From: Dyella sp. ASV24 | Lineage (GTDB): Bacteria > Pseudomonadota > Gammaproteobacteria > Xanthomonadales > Rhodanobacteraceae | DNA: 35,650 nt | NCBI RefSeq assembly: GCF_016428905.1 | Contig: NZ_JAELTQ010000040.1 | Coordinates: forward strand, 1 to 35,650 | Reading direction: 5' to 3' | Part shown: in pieces, positions 8,729 through 16,853 of the stretch | Layout: each line of letters starts with the position of its first letter | Position numbering within the stretch: the stretch's first letter is position 1 | The notes under the pieces: generated by a model | Seen by the model: the letters and a program-made list of their open reading frames with translations, nothing else | The model's database searches: none | Told to the model about the DNA's origin: nothing | Program-made: the position numbers and the translations under genes

Positions 8729-9033
8729 AACAAGCGCTCCGAACGACGCTCACCGGCCTTGGCTTCGGCATGGCTGGCTGGCCCTGCTGGCTCGCCGCGA
8801 TAGGGTTTCTGCAAAGCCTTCCCGCCAACGCCACACCCGACCCAGTGAGCGCCATCGTCACCGGCGCCGCACTGCTGCTTCCCGGCCTGATCTTTCTCGC
8901 ATGGCGATTCGACAAGTACGGCGTCAAGGCGATCGGCTGGGCCATGCTTGGCGTGTGCCTCGGAACTGTGCTGCCTGCTGCACTGTTCTTGGGGCTGCTT
9001 ATGCTCGTTGGCCCCATGGTGCCACGCGGATAG
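8725..9033 (+). CDS. Small inner-membrane protein
   Basis: A 102-aa hydrophobic protein translationally coupled to the YcxB-like gene through an ATGA overlap. Three hydrophobic stretches are visible (about residues 10-30, 42-60 and 70-96), joined by the charged turn WRFDKYG. No family is recognised. The tight coupling suggests that the two small membrane proteins work together. Confidence 0.75.
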   Translation: MKQALRTTLTGLGFGMAGWPCWLAAIGFLQSLPANATPDPVSAIVTGAALLLPGLIFLAWRFDKYGVKAIGWAMLGVCLGTVLPAALFLGLLMLVGPMVPRG

Positions 9034-9045
9034 TGAGAACCGGCC

Positions 9046-9579
9046 CTAGCACGCGACACCGCCCTCGACGCGCAAGGTCTGTGTCACGCCCTTATAGGTG
9101 ATCGTCAGCGTTCCGCTAAGCGATGTGCTATCGGTGTTCTCGTTGGTTTCTCCGGACTCCACCGACTCGATCACGCGCAGGGTGTGCGCAGCGTCTTCGA
9201 ACACGCTGGTCACGCCATGCTCCCGGCTATCCGAGTGCAACAAGGTCACGCGGACCAGCGCGCCATCGATACGGATAAAGCCAACGCCCTCAGTATCGGT
9301 GCTGCTTTCGCGAAATGTATCGCCGGACTCCGGCGCAGCGCCCGTCACCGTCAGGCCAGTGGTGCAGCCTTGCAGCTCGCCATCGCCATCATTCTCGGCC
9401 AGCGAACCCACGGTAAAAGCGGCCGGGGGCGGCACCGGCTTCGATGCGGCGCTTGCGGCTACCGCGAGCGACGCTGATGCGTGCGCCGCTTCGGACGTGG
9501 CAGCGTGGTCACTGCACGCCGCGATGACGCTAACGGCGGCACACAACAGCACCAGCGACAGTAGGTTTTTCATTGCCAT
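9046..9579 (-). CDS. Putative lipoprotein of unknown function
   Basis: A 177-aa lipoprotein precursor. The signal sequence ends in the lipobox IAAC, followed by a low-complexity Ala/Ser linker and a beta-rich C-terminal domain that starts and ends with cysteines (GCTTG and GGVAC). The start at 9579 has AAGGTGG seven nucleotides upstream; an ATG two codons later and an in-frame ATG at 9624 are less likely. It lies 49 bp after the small membrane protein at 9629-9880 on the same strand and is probably co-transcribed with it. The function is unknown. Confidence 0.75.
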   Translation of the reverse strand: MAMKNLLSLVLLCAAVSVIAACSDHAATSEAAHASASLAVAASAASKPVPPPAAFTVGSLAENDGDGELQGCTTGLTVTGAAPESGDTFRESSTDTEGVGFIRIDGALVRVTLLHSDSREHGVTSVFEDAAHTLRVIESVESGETNENTDSTSLSGTLTITYKGVTQTLRVEGGVAC

Positions 9580-9628
9580 GGCTTGACCACCTTGTATCCA
9601 CCGACCCCGTGCTCGCATCGGCACGCCT

Positions 9629-9880
9629 TTATGCCGGCATCTTGCCGAAGAGAGTGGCGACGGTGATCAGCAGGCTAAGCACACCAAGCAACATGCACAC
9701 CGGGCCAAAGAAGTACTTGGTGAGTTTCATCGCCCGCTCTTTCCCCAGCAGGGAGATCCAGATACGTGCGCGCCCATGGCTGAGCCCCCATTCCGCGACT
9801 TTCTCCTTGGTCGTCAGCAGAAAACCAAGAGCGAAAAAGGCGATGCTCACCAGCAGCATCACAATGTTCTGCGTAGCCAT
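9629..9880 (-). CDS. Small two-helix membrane protein
   Basis: An 83-aa protein with two membrane helices (about 5-23 and 57-77) joined by a charged loop with TTKEKVAEWGLSHGRARIW. GGGA lies about nine nucleotides before the ATG. It is first in a likely two-gene transcript with the lipoprotein gene downstream. No known family is recognised. Confidence 0.7.
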   Translation of the reverse strand: MATQNIVMLLVSIAFFALGFLLTTKEKVAEWGLSHGRARIWISLLGKERAMKLTKYFFGPVCMLLGVLSLLITVATLFGKMPA

Positions 9881-10047
9881 ATCCTGAAATCCCTTTCTTT
9901 GCTTGCGTCGGAATGCGATGACGGTGGATACCCCATCGCCTTACGTAGTTTAGAGACGCCCTCTCCGTCCCGCACGCACCCAGCCCGCCATTTCCAGCGG
10001 GCCGGGTGGTATTCCGCCGAGTGTTTCAGACTTTTCCTACATCCGGG

Positions 10048-10467
10048 TCAAGCAGCGGCCTGGATCGCCGCGCCCAACTCGGCATTCGTATACGCCTTGC
10101 CCCCGATGCCCCACGCGCCATCGACGGCATAAGTCACGTTGACGAAGGTGCGTTCACGCGGATGCGCACCGGCTTTCAGCTGGTCGATGATGTCGGTGAC
10201 TTCGCCGACGAAGGCCTGCTTCACCTCGGCATTGGGGAAGGTCACCGTGGGCACCTTCACCTCGATCACGGCAAGCGAGTGGAACCCGCCCGCCACATAG
10301 CTTTCGGACTGCTGGCTCACCATCAGATGCCCAATGACGTTAGGCGCCATAAAAGCGTTGTCGGTGAGGCCATGAGCGCGTAGCAGCGCCTCGGCAACAC
10401 GCGGCAACACCTCGCGCTCGCCCTGGGTGGTAAGCAGGCCCTTGGTAACCTGGATAGAGATAGGCAT
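10048..10467 (-). CDS. Tautomerase-superfamily (4-OT/MIF-like) protein
   Basis: A 139-aa tautomerase-superfamily protein. The N-terminus MPISIQVTKG leaves Pro as residue 1 after Met removal; this Pro is the catalytic base of the superfamily. The segment RTFVNVTYAVDGAWGIGGKA sits where the second beta-alpha-beta unit of such proteins ends. The length is about twice that of the 4-oxalocrotonate tautomerase monomer, so the chain probably holds two such units. The substrate is unknown. GGAG lies 8 nt before the ATG. The gene is divergent from a TetR regulator across three copies of one palindrome, so repression by that TetR is likely (inference). Confidence 0.85.
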   Translation of the reverse strand: MPISIQVTKGLLTTQGEREVLPRVAEALLRAHGLTDNAFMAPNVIGHLMVSQQSESYVAGGFHSLAVIEVKVPTVTFPNAEVKQAFVGEVTDIIDQLKAGAHPRERTFVNVTYAVDGAWGIGGKAYTNAELGAAIQAAA

Positions 10468-10534
10468 AGCAACAACTCCGTGGATTCTTAGGGTGGGTCG
10501 AATCAGAGCTCTTGTTCATGCAGCACGGCCGCCA

Positions 10535-10607
10535 TATAACGGTCGTGACGCGGCGATCGTTTCATAACGATCGTTATGCCGTCAAGCACAAAATAGTGAT
10601 CGTTATG
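10535..10607. promoter_or_regulatory. Three-copy TetR operator array
   Basis: A perfect 16-bp palindrome, CATAACGATCGTTATG (10563-10578), is flanked by two degenerate copies: 10535-10550 (12 of 16 identical) and 10592-10607 (13 of 16, with the right half GATCGTTATG exact). Copy starts are 28 and 29 bp apart. The array lies between the tautomerase and tetR starts; the last copy ends 12 bp before the tetR ATG. This is the expected place for an autoregulatory TetR operator. Confidence 0.75.
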
Positions 10608-10619
10608 TGGAGGCGAGCT

Positions 10620-11198
10620 ATGGCCCATCGGCCCGGTAAGAAAGAAGAAAGCAGGGCAAAGATCCTCAAGAGCGCAGGCCGCGGCTTCCGCAGCCGCGGC
10701 TTCGGCGGCTCTGGCGTGGACGGCCTGGCGAAAGACGCCGCCGTCACCTCCGGCGCGTTCTATGCCCACTTCAAATCCAAGGCGGACGCATTCCGCGAGG
10801 CCGTAGTCGAGGGGCTCGCCGAACTGAAGGACGGCGTGGAGCAAATGCGCACCCAGCGGGGCGCGCGCTGGCACAAGGAGTTCGTGGACTTCTATCTCGG
10901 CGATCGCCGCACTTGCGATCTCGGCGACAGCTGCGCCCTGCAGAGCCTTTCCGGCGAAGTCGCCCGCGCGGATGACGAAACACGCGAGGCCTTCGAAGTC
11001 GAACTGCACGGCATCATCGACGCCGTCGCTGGTGGGCTGGAAGGAACCTCCAAAGCCAAGCGCGAGGAAGCCATCAGCCTGCTCGCCCTGCTTGTGGGTA
11101 GCGTCACGCTGGCGCGTGCGGTCAAAGATCCTGCCGTGAGCAACGAGATCGCGGCGGCAGTGCGAAAGAGCGCGCTGGCGCTGCATGGAAATCCGTAG
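10620..11198 (+). CDS. TetR/AcrR-family transcriptional regulator
   Basis: A 192-aa TetR-family repressor. The N-terminal HTH spans about residues 10-55 (SRAKILKSAGRGFRSRGFGG, then VDGLAKDAAVTSGAFYAHF and KSKADAF). The C-terminal ligand and dimer domain contains a Cys pair (RRTCDLGDSCALQSL) that recurs in a common TetR subgroup. The start at 10620 has GGAGG six nucleotides before it; an upstream in-frame ATG would run through the operators. It is divergent from the tautomerase gene and probably represses both genes through the three palindromes. Confidence 0.9.
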   Translation: MAHRPGKKEESRAKILKSAGRGFRSRGFGGSGVDGLAKDAAVTSGAFYAHFKSKADAFREAVVEGLAELKDGVEQMRTQRGARWHKEFVDFYLGDRRTCDLGDSCALQSLSGEVARADDETREAFEVELHGIIDAVAGGLEGTSKAKREEAISLLALLVGSVTLARAVKDPAVSNEIAAAVRKSALALHGNP

Positions 11199-11285
11199 CT
11201 CGACGAGGCATAGCCTCCTTGCTATCCGCAGGAATAAACGCTCATACCTAGCGCCAGCTCTCCTCGGTGTATCGAGAAAACCGGA

Positions 11286-12062
11286 TCAACCTATTCGAAC
11301 GTAAGCCCTCAACCGCATGATGCAGGGGATCCGCTGCCCATCGACCAGCCGACTGGTTCGACAGGCAACGGGATAATCTCTCTCGCAGATGATGCTGCTG
11401 TGTCCATCCAGTGACTGATTGCCCCCCACCACGGGAATGGTATCTCCACGGGGAAGCGCTCTCAGAAACGCCACATGGCCAATACCGAGATCCTTGCCTT
11501 GCAAGTCGTAGCAAGTGAATACGACCAAGTCACCGACGCGCGGGACGCTGGTGGGAGTGAACGAGGCGCCGAGAAAAGATTGTGACGATGGACTCCCTGA
11601 GCCTTTTCCGCCTGTTCGCACCAAACACCAGTTAACGAAAGCTGCGCACCATGGAACCATATCATTGACAGCGTGATCGTCAGTGGCGGAAAAGAAATCC
11701 ACGATTAGAGGATTCCATGGCTTGGGGTCCGGCCATTGAGAGATCAGCGCCGGCTGATCCGCATAGAAGCGAATGACAAAACTCTGCGCTACATCGATGG
11801 GGTGAGGCCCCACCGGTGTCGCCTTGATGATATCGGCGGTCTGCGAGACCACGTCGGAGGGTGGTGGACTTGTTCCCTCCACATGATTGCCGGAATGGCT
11901 GCTGACACCATGCGGCGTCACCTGCACATCGCTCAACGGCGAATAAGCCAGTTGGGCGAAGGTCTCATCCAGCGGAATATCCGCTGCGCGAAGCTTCAAC
12001 CCCAGCATCGATAAAATAGATGCCGTTGCCGTTCCGGCAATAAACTGACGTCGAGATACCAT
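11286..12062 (-). CDS. Tat-exported CHAP/NlpC-like hydrolase (TIGR02594-like)
   Basis: A 258-aa secreted protein. It begins with a twin-arginine signal (SRRQFIAG, residues 3-10) and a hydrophobic stretch ending RAAD. The C-terminal domain has the signature of TIGR02594/CHAP-type papain-fold hydrolases: nucleophile Cys139 in PWCAAFVNWC, His196 in GIGHVAFL and the polar residue Asn215 in VVGGNQS. Such domains cleave amide bonds in peptidoglycan. About 100 residues between the signal and the domain are unassigned. GGAG lies before the start at 12062. A cysteine-bearing protein without signal is encoded 112 bp upstream on the same strand. It could be a wall-remodelling enzyme or a weapon in interbacterial competition. 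Confidence 0.85.
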   Translation of the reverse strand: MVSRRQFIAGTATASILSMLGLKLRAADIPLDETFAQLAYSPLSDVQVTPHGVSSHSGNHVEGTSPPPSDVVSQTADIIKATPVGPHPIDVAQSFVIRFYADQPALISQWPDPKPWNPLIVDFFSATDDHAVNDMVPWCAAFVNWCLVRTGGKGSGSPSSQSFLGASFTPTSVPRVGDLVVFTCYDLQGKDLGIGHVAFLRALPRGDTIPVVGGNQSLDGHSSIICERDYPVACRTSRLVDGQRIPCIMRLRAYVRIG

Positions 12063-12174
12063 GTGAGTTCTCCCATTCGGCGCCGCCATACAGTTCATGG
12101 TGGGCATGTCGCTTGCAAACACGTATCGAAACCACCCGCCGTTACATCATGTCGGTCATCCACCGTCGTGCGCG

Positions 12175-12576
12175 CTAAGCCCAATCCCAGTACACATCGT
12201 CATACGACCCACCGGGTGCGATACGGAGCGCGTTGCAAAACCCAGGATTGAGGTCGATACCTGCACCATTGCGAATCTCGCCAGTAGGCGGCAGGGTGTC
12301 CTGCAGTTCCCCGATAGCGGTACAAAGGCCATAGGTCACCGAGACCTTCTTGCCATGGGCACTCTCGGAGCTCCCCCACTTTTCCATCCAGACATCTCTT
12401 GGCAGCGCACACATCGGAGAGGTTGTCGATGTGCAGTCGGCACCCCATAGACCTATGCCGTTGTCGCCAAAGCGCAGCGCAATGGACGTCGGAACGCCCC
12501 ACCTGACAAGCCTGTTGTATCGCGCCACGTCCGCTGGATCGGCGAATGTCGTTGCCCTCACTTTTTGCGGTGCCAT
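12175..12576 (-). CDS. Unknown protein with four cysteines, upstream of Tat hydrolase
   Basis: A 133-aa protein, not recognised. It has no signal peptide or membrane helix, yet contains four cysteines (48, 56, 85, 114) and many Trp and Gly residues (RFGDNGIGLWGADC, YGLCTAIGEL, DDVYWDWA), a composition more usual in exported, disulfide-bonded proteins. GGAGG lies close upstream (4 nt), a tight but usable SD. The gene is upstream of the Tat-dependent hydrolase on the same strand and may share its transcript. Possible roles are a specificity partner or an inhibitor of the hydrolase. Confidence 0.65.
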   Translation of the reverse strand: MAPQKVRATTFADPADVARYNRLVRWGVPTSIALRFGDNGIGLWGADCTSTTSPMCALPRDVWMEKWGSSESAHGKKVSVTYGLCTAIGELQDTLPPTGEIRNGAGIDLNPGFCNALRIAPGGSYDDVYWDWA

Positions 12577-12755
12577 ACATCCTCCACCCAGGGACGTCGT
12601 TTGACGCTTGACACGATCCGCTATCGCGTCTGATCACACCGTTAGCCACGCGAAAAACAGTTCTCCAAGCACGGTACAGGTCTGTGGTGCCGACTCATCG
12701 ACTGCTCAGCATCAACTTCACGCCCCCCGGAGTTGCGGCGCTCCGGCCAACATGG

Positions 12756-13934
12756 TTATGGGTTATTGCTAAGCTTCCCCAGCCCCACAAACTTCGTCTT
12801 AGGGGCGGGTGTCGCACTATTAGGGTTTTGCTGTAGCTTTTTGACGAAGTTGGCCCCTGCCGGGGTTGGATCACTCGTCGCTGCAAACTCAATGGGAACG
12901 CTCCCCGTGCCGACCGTGTTCGCGCCCACATCGGTAACAAGCGCACCTGCATCCACTTGCGCGGCAAGGCTTCCTTCCCCGCTCGAGCTGATCAGCGCCT
13001 TGATGATGCATCCACCCGGTGATGGCACCACGGCGCCGGCTTCATAAGTGATGCCATTGGTCGTGGGAATCACCTTTGCCACTTCACACGTCGACTGAGA
13101 TATATCCGGCTTCGCCAACTTCACGCCTGCCGTGACCGTGAACGGGATCAAGAGATCCTTGCTCAGGGTGGCATTCTTTCCACTTGCGTTAGTCAGCGCG
13201 ACCGTAAGGATTGCTTCAGTACCCGTCTTAACCGCCTTCTTTCCGCCAAAATCTGCCGTCACTGAAATACCTTCGTTGGTCGCGGAAGGGGCATTCGATG
13301 TAGCCGCACTGATGCTCTGCGATATCAGGTACTCCGCTGACGCCATGCTGCACTTGGTGTGGATCGATTCGATCTTTGCAACTTCGACCGGCAGTATGAG
13401 GTTGTCGTCAGTCATGCTCGACATGCCATCCATGTACTGCTGGACAGCAACAGCGTAAGAAATGGTCATCACCTTGCCGATGTTCGCGACCGTTGCGTCC
13501 GCGAAATACCCGGATAGGTAAGCGTTCTTCGTTCCAGAAGCCATCGTTGCGGATGCGGTTAGGCCGTGGACCGTCGTGATGGGCTTTGCCACCGTAGCAA
13601 GCGCCGAGAACAGCGTACTGAACGTATCCCCCAGGAAGTTCGCATCACTTTGTGCCGCGTCCACTTTGTTGGCAAAGTCACGACATTTCAGCACCGAGTC
13701 GAGCAGAACGGCACCGAGATATCTCTTCTTCCCTTCAAGGTCGCTGGGAATTGAAACGTGCCCTGTTCCTGCGGCCGATGATGCCCCTGCCAAGAAAACA
13801 GGATCATCCAGCTGCTTATTGATCGGCGCAGCGGAGATGACGGACGGATCGTTTTTGCTTCTAAAAACGAAGCAGCCGGAGAGACCCGAAACCATGAACA
13901 GCAACAGCACGCTCCACCAGAGAAAGGCTTTCAT
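12756..13934 (-). CDS. Large lipoprotein of unknown function
   Basis: A 392-aa lipoprotein: signal sequence MKAFLWWSVLLLFMVSGLSG with the lipobox cysteine at residue 21 (LSGC). The first half is helical (VLLDSVLKCRDFANKVDAAQ and following). The second half is beta-rich with an Ig-like repeat character (GTEAILTVALTNASGK, LLIPFTVTAGVKLAKPD). AAGGAG lies a few bases before the start at 13934; an upstream in-frame start at 14024 is not needed. One 60-bp stretch counted by hand is 53% GC, below most neighbours. It is divergent from the XVIPCD effector gene 687 bp away. It is the only lipoprotein near that toxin, hence a possible periplasmic immunity candidate. Confidence 0.75.
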   Translation of the reverse strand: MKAFLWWSVLLLFMVSGLSGCFVFRSKNDPSVISAAPINKQLDDPVFLAGASSAAGTGHVSIPSDLEGKKRYLGAVLLDSVLKCRDFANKVDAAQSDANFLGDTFSTLFSALATVAKPITTVHGLTASATMASGTKNAYLSGYFADATVANIGKVMTISYAVAVQQYMDGMSSMTDDNLILPVEVAKIESIHTKCSMASAEYLISQSISAATSNAPSATNEGISVTADFGGKKAVKTGTEAILTVALTNASGKNATLSKDLLIPFTVTAGVKLAKPDISQSTCEVAKVIPTTNGITYEAGAVVPSPGGCIIKALISSSGEGSLAAQVDAGALVTDVGANTVGTGSVPIEFAATSDPTPAGANFVKKLQQNPNSATPAPKTKFVGLGKLSNNP

Positions 13935-14621
13935 TTCCGCTCCTTGAGCAAAAATTACAGACGCCTCTACGCCACCTGTTTGCACAGGCAGCACTGACAA
14001 TGCGGCTACAGCACCCCGTTCCATGTCCGTCGTCGAGAGACGAAAAGGTCGCTTTGACGGGACACTGGCGGCAAAGGCTACTACTCGATTCCTGCCGCTT
14101 CAATCTGTTACATATCAGATACATACCCCTTGCCGTCACCCCAGTCGAGCCAGGCGCCATGAAGGCGTTGAGCAGGCGAGCCCCAACCACCCGCATAGCA
14201 AACACCGACATCCCTACGATTACTCATTGCGTAGGGGCGTCATGGGCTTACGGCGATCTCGTTAGAGAGCTGTACGTTGAAGCGCATGAATGCGGGATAG
14301 AACAAAGGCATCCACTCACGGCCTTCTTCGTGACGAGGGGCTCAAGAACGCTCCCAAACCGAGGCGCCCGACAGGACGAGCTCGCTCAACCTACAGGTGG
14401 CATCAGAAAAGTCCTACACGCCCAGCAAGACCGGGGGCTTATGGTGCACACCGGACGCCGTAAGGCGGGCCAGCGCCGGCAACTGCTGTCTTGTCGTGCG
14501 CGCATCGACCCGCTCTGGATCACGGAAGGAATCGTACCGTAGCGGCAAGTCGCTCAAGGAGGCGCGCTCGGGCTGCAGGCGGGCATGACGCCAAGGCGCT
14601 GTTGCCGCTCAAGGAGACAAC
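13935..14621. other. 687-bp intergenic region with no supportable gene
   Basis: Open frames here have composition unlike the neighbouring genes and no SD, so none is called. The region separates the divergent lipoprotein and effector genes and must hold both promoters. It contains one 7-bp hairpin, CCCTACG (14212-14218) with CGTAGGG (14230-14236), and the 11-mer CGCTCAAGGAG twice (near 14550 and 14607), the second being the effector's SD. Confidence 0.5.
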
Positions 14622-15893
14622 ATGGACGTGATGTCGAGATGCAAGATCATCCGCCTGGTGGCTACCCAGGGAAAAATGCGGGTGTACGAAATGGAAGACC
14701 GTAGCTGGTTGATGGTCTGGGACGGCACGGTGGCCTGGCGCAACAACAATCCCGGCAGGCTCAAGTTTGCTTTCGCAGGCTGCGCAGACGATCCGCACAG
14801 CCATGTAACGCGCACGCGGGAAGAAGCACTCGGCGACGCGCAACAGCGATACCAGGGTTTGATTGATCTTGATCCATGGGGCAACGCCGTTTTCGAGAGC
14901 TACGACGCTGGTCGCGAAGCGCAGAAGAAGCTGTTGCGGGAGGGCGTGAAGGACAGCACCGTCGAGCAACTGGTGCTGCGCTACTCTGCTCACGATTACA
15001 GCGGAAGTACGCACCATGCGAACCAGGTGGCGATCATTCACGCCACCGCCGCCGCAAAGGGCCTGGACCTCCACGGCAAGATGGTCAAGGACATGACCCC
15101 GCTGGAGATCAACACGCTCGCCGACGGACTGGCGAAGGCCGAATCCTGGAAGGTCGGCGCGGTCGAAAAGACCCAGCCGCTCAGCGACGAGCAACTGCGC
15201 TCGATCCTCGCCCAACACGCAGCACCCTCTCCCTACGGCCACGCACACCGCCACCACGACGCCTGGCGCGAGGGCGATCGCGGCCCAGGCGTGGCACAGC
15301 TCCAGCAAGATCTGATCACGCTGGGTGTCAACGCCAAAGACGGCCGTCCACTCGTACCCGATCAACACTTTGGACCGCGAACGCGCGAAGCCGTGGAAGC
15401 CTTCCAACGCTTGCATGGATTACCTGCCGACGGTGTCGCCGGCTCGGCCACCATCGCCGCACTAGCGCGAGCGAGAGCGCTCGCCCTGCCCGATGCGCCC
15501 AGCCTGCTTGACGCGCGACATCCCGCACACAACATCTTCAAACAGGCCTATCAATGCGTGGCACGCATCGACCAGAGCCAGGGCCGCACACCGGGCGCGC
15601 GCACGCAGATGTTCGCCGGCAGCCTCACCTCTGCCGCCCTTGGGGTAGGCATGAGCCAGATCGACCACGTCGTTCTGTCGGAGGACGCCAGCCTGGGCAT
15701 CGCCGTGCAGGGCCCTCTCCAGCTGCCGTTCAAGCACTACGCGAGCGTGAACGCGATGGAGGCGGCCCAGACGCCGCTCGACCTGAGCAGCCGACAGGCT
15801 GCTGCGCACATGGAGCTGGCCCAACTCACCCAGACCAGAAACGCGGATACCTCCCCATCACCGTCCGACACCTCACCCGACCTACCTAGCTAA
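14622..15893 (+). CDS. X-T4SS effector: muralytic-like domain, PG-binding domain, XVIPCD
   Basis: A 423-aa predicted antibacterial effector. Residues about 30-180 (WRNNNPGRLKF, a VFESYDAGREA segment, LVLRYSAHDYSGSTHHANQV) resemble the NNPGNI-type peptidoglycan-hydrolase domain of phage and bacterial lytic proteins. Residues 216-283 are a PG_binding_1 domain (GDRGPGVAQLQQDL, FGPRTREAVEAFQ, LPADGVAGSATIAAL). Residues about 297-392 match XVIPCD, the tag recognised by VirD4 of the Xanthomonadales bacteria-killing T4SS: ARHPAHNIFKQAY, GVGMSQIDHVVLSEDAS, IAVQGP, and a polar tail. There is no signal peptide, as expected for T4SS cargo. AAGGAG lies 5 nt before the ATG. A DUF4303 gene follows after 18 bp. 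No T4SS genes lie in the window. Confidence 0.85.
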   Translation: MDVMSRCKIIRLVATQGKMRVYEMEDRSWLMVWDGTVAWRNNNPGRLKFAFAGCADDPHSHVTRTREEALGDAQQRYQGLIDLDPWGNAVFESYDAGREAQKKLLREGVKDSTVEQLVLRYSAHDYSGSTHHANQVAIIHATAAAKGLDLHGKMVKDMTPLEINTLADGLAKAESWKVGAVEKTQPLSDEQLRSILAQHAAPSPYGHAHRHHDAWREGDRGPGVAQLQQDLITLGVNAKDGRPLVPDQHFGPRTREAVEAFQRLHGLPADGVAGSATIAALARARALALPDAPSLLDARHPAHNIFKQAYQCVARIDQSQGRTPGARTQMFAGSLTSAALGVGMSQIDHVVLSEDASLGIAVQGPLQLPFKHYASVNAMEAAQTPLDLSSRQAAAHMELAQLTQTRNADTSPSPSDTSPDLPS

Positions 15894-15911
15894 GGTTCAA
15901 GGAGACCCGCC

Positions 15912-16481
15912 GTGTTGCCGAAAGCCGCCATGAAAGACTTCGACTTTGACCAATTGCACCGCGACATCCTTGCGGCCGCCCGGCAAGCCTTTGCCGACGT
16001 ATTGACCCAACGCTCCGTTGATGACTTGTGCGCCTTTGCCCTCTACAGCGACTCCGGCGCGATGACGGTCTGCCCTGCCATGTGCACCACCACCTTTCTT
16101 GCCGAGCGAGCCCGCAACGCACCGGACGAATATCTGTTCTACAAGTACTCACCATCGGAATGGCCGCTTGAAGGCGCAGGTGCTGAAGAGGCGTTTGGCC
16201 GCATTTGCCGCACGCTTCGCGAGCACCTGTTTCACGATATCGACGATAGCGACCAGGCTTTTCAAGCGTTCCAGCAACGCCTGATGCAAACCTGTGTGCA
16301 AGTGCAGGCGGAACTGCGCGAATCATTCTTCGCAGAACGCGCAGGCGACTTCTTGTTGCTGGTCACCATTTCCGACGACGACGAACCCACGCAGGTACTT
16401 CAGTCCAGAGTCCGACAGCTGAACAACTCACGGATCGCCGACGAGTTCGATGCATGGACACACACCTGGGTCAGTACCTGA
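15912..16481 (+). CDS. DUF4303 family protein downstream of effector
   Basis: A 189-aa soluble protein with the DUF4303 pattern: FALYSD (42-47), a YSPSEWPLEG segment (79-88), LLLVTISDDDE (148-158) and RQLNN (168-172). A GTG start at 15912 is preferred: AAGGAG lies seven nucleotides before it, while the first ATG (15930) has no SD. It is 18 bp after the effector stop and therefore in one operon with it, the usual place of an immunity gene. It has no signal peptide or lipobox, whereas immunity proteins against muralytic toxins normally act in the periplasm. It may be a chaperone or adaptor, a cytosolic immunity protein, or unrelated. Confidence 0.8.
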   Translation: MLPKAAMKDFDFDQLHRDILAAARQAFADVLTQRSVDDLCAFALYSDSGAMTVCPAMCTTTFLAERARNAPDEYLFYKYSPSEWPLEGAGAEEAFGRICRTLREHLFHDIDDSDQAFQAFQQRLMQTCVQVQAELRESFFAERAGDFLLLVTISDDDEPTQVLQSRVRQLNNSRIADEFDAWTHTWVST

Positions 16482-16501
16482 GTCACCCGGTGCGTCATCC
16501 G

Positions 16502-16852
16502 TCATTTGCCCTGCTGCTCGGCGTTGATCTTGGCGAGGTAGGCGCTTAACACCGGCACCTCGCTGTCCTCGATAGGCGCGCCATAAGCTATCCGCATTTT
16601 GTTGATCTCCGCGGTCCACTCCGCTTGCGTCAACGCGGGCTGCTTCAACACCATGCCCGCGGAATGGCAGATAAGGCACTTGCCGGCAGTGTCCGAGCCG
16701 GGCCCGGCAGGAAACGAGGACTGGCTGGCGGGTAGATCCACCGACACCGAATGAATCGCAATCGGTGCGGGATGCGTCGATTGCGCCCAGGCGGGGTGCA
16801 ACCCGATCAGCGCCAACATCGTCGACAGTGCAAAAAGATCTCTCGTGTTCAT
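16502..16852 (-). CDS. sorB: Monohaem cytochrome c subunit of sulfite dehydrogenase
   Basis: A 116-aa periplasmic cytochrome: signal peptide (about 1-23, ending AWA), haem-binding CLICH at residues 59-63 and a likely axial Met86 in KMRIAYGAP, all as in SorB. It takes electrons from the molybdenum subunit SorA and passes them to the respiratory chain. The start at 16852 lies one nucleotide after the sorA stop, so translation is probably coupled. An upstream in-frame ATG at 16942 lies within sorA and would spoil the signal peptide. Confidence 0.9.
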   Translation of the reverse strand: MNTRDLFALSTMLALIGLHPAWAQSTHPAPIAIHSVSVDLPASQSSFPAGPGSDTAGKCLICHSAGMVLKQPALTQAEWTAEINKMRIAYGAPIEDSEVPVLSAYLAKINAEQQGK

Positions 16853-16853
16853 G

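Noticed and set aside
14000-14542. 180-codon open frame upstream of the effector as a possible immunity gene
   Set aside because: Its translation has no consistent hydrophobic or secondary-structure pattern, no signal peptide and no SD; its stop codon is unrelated to the effector start.
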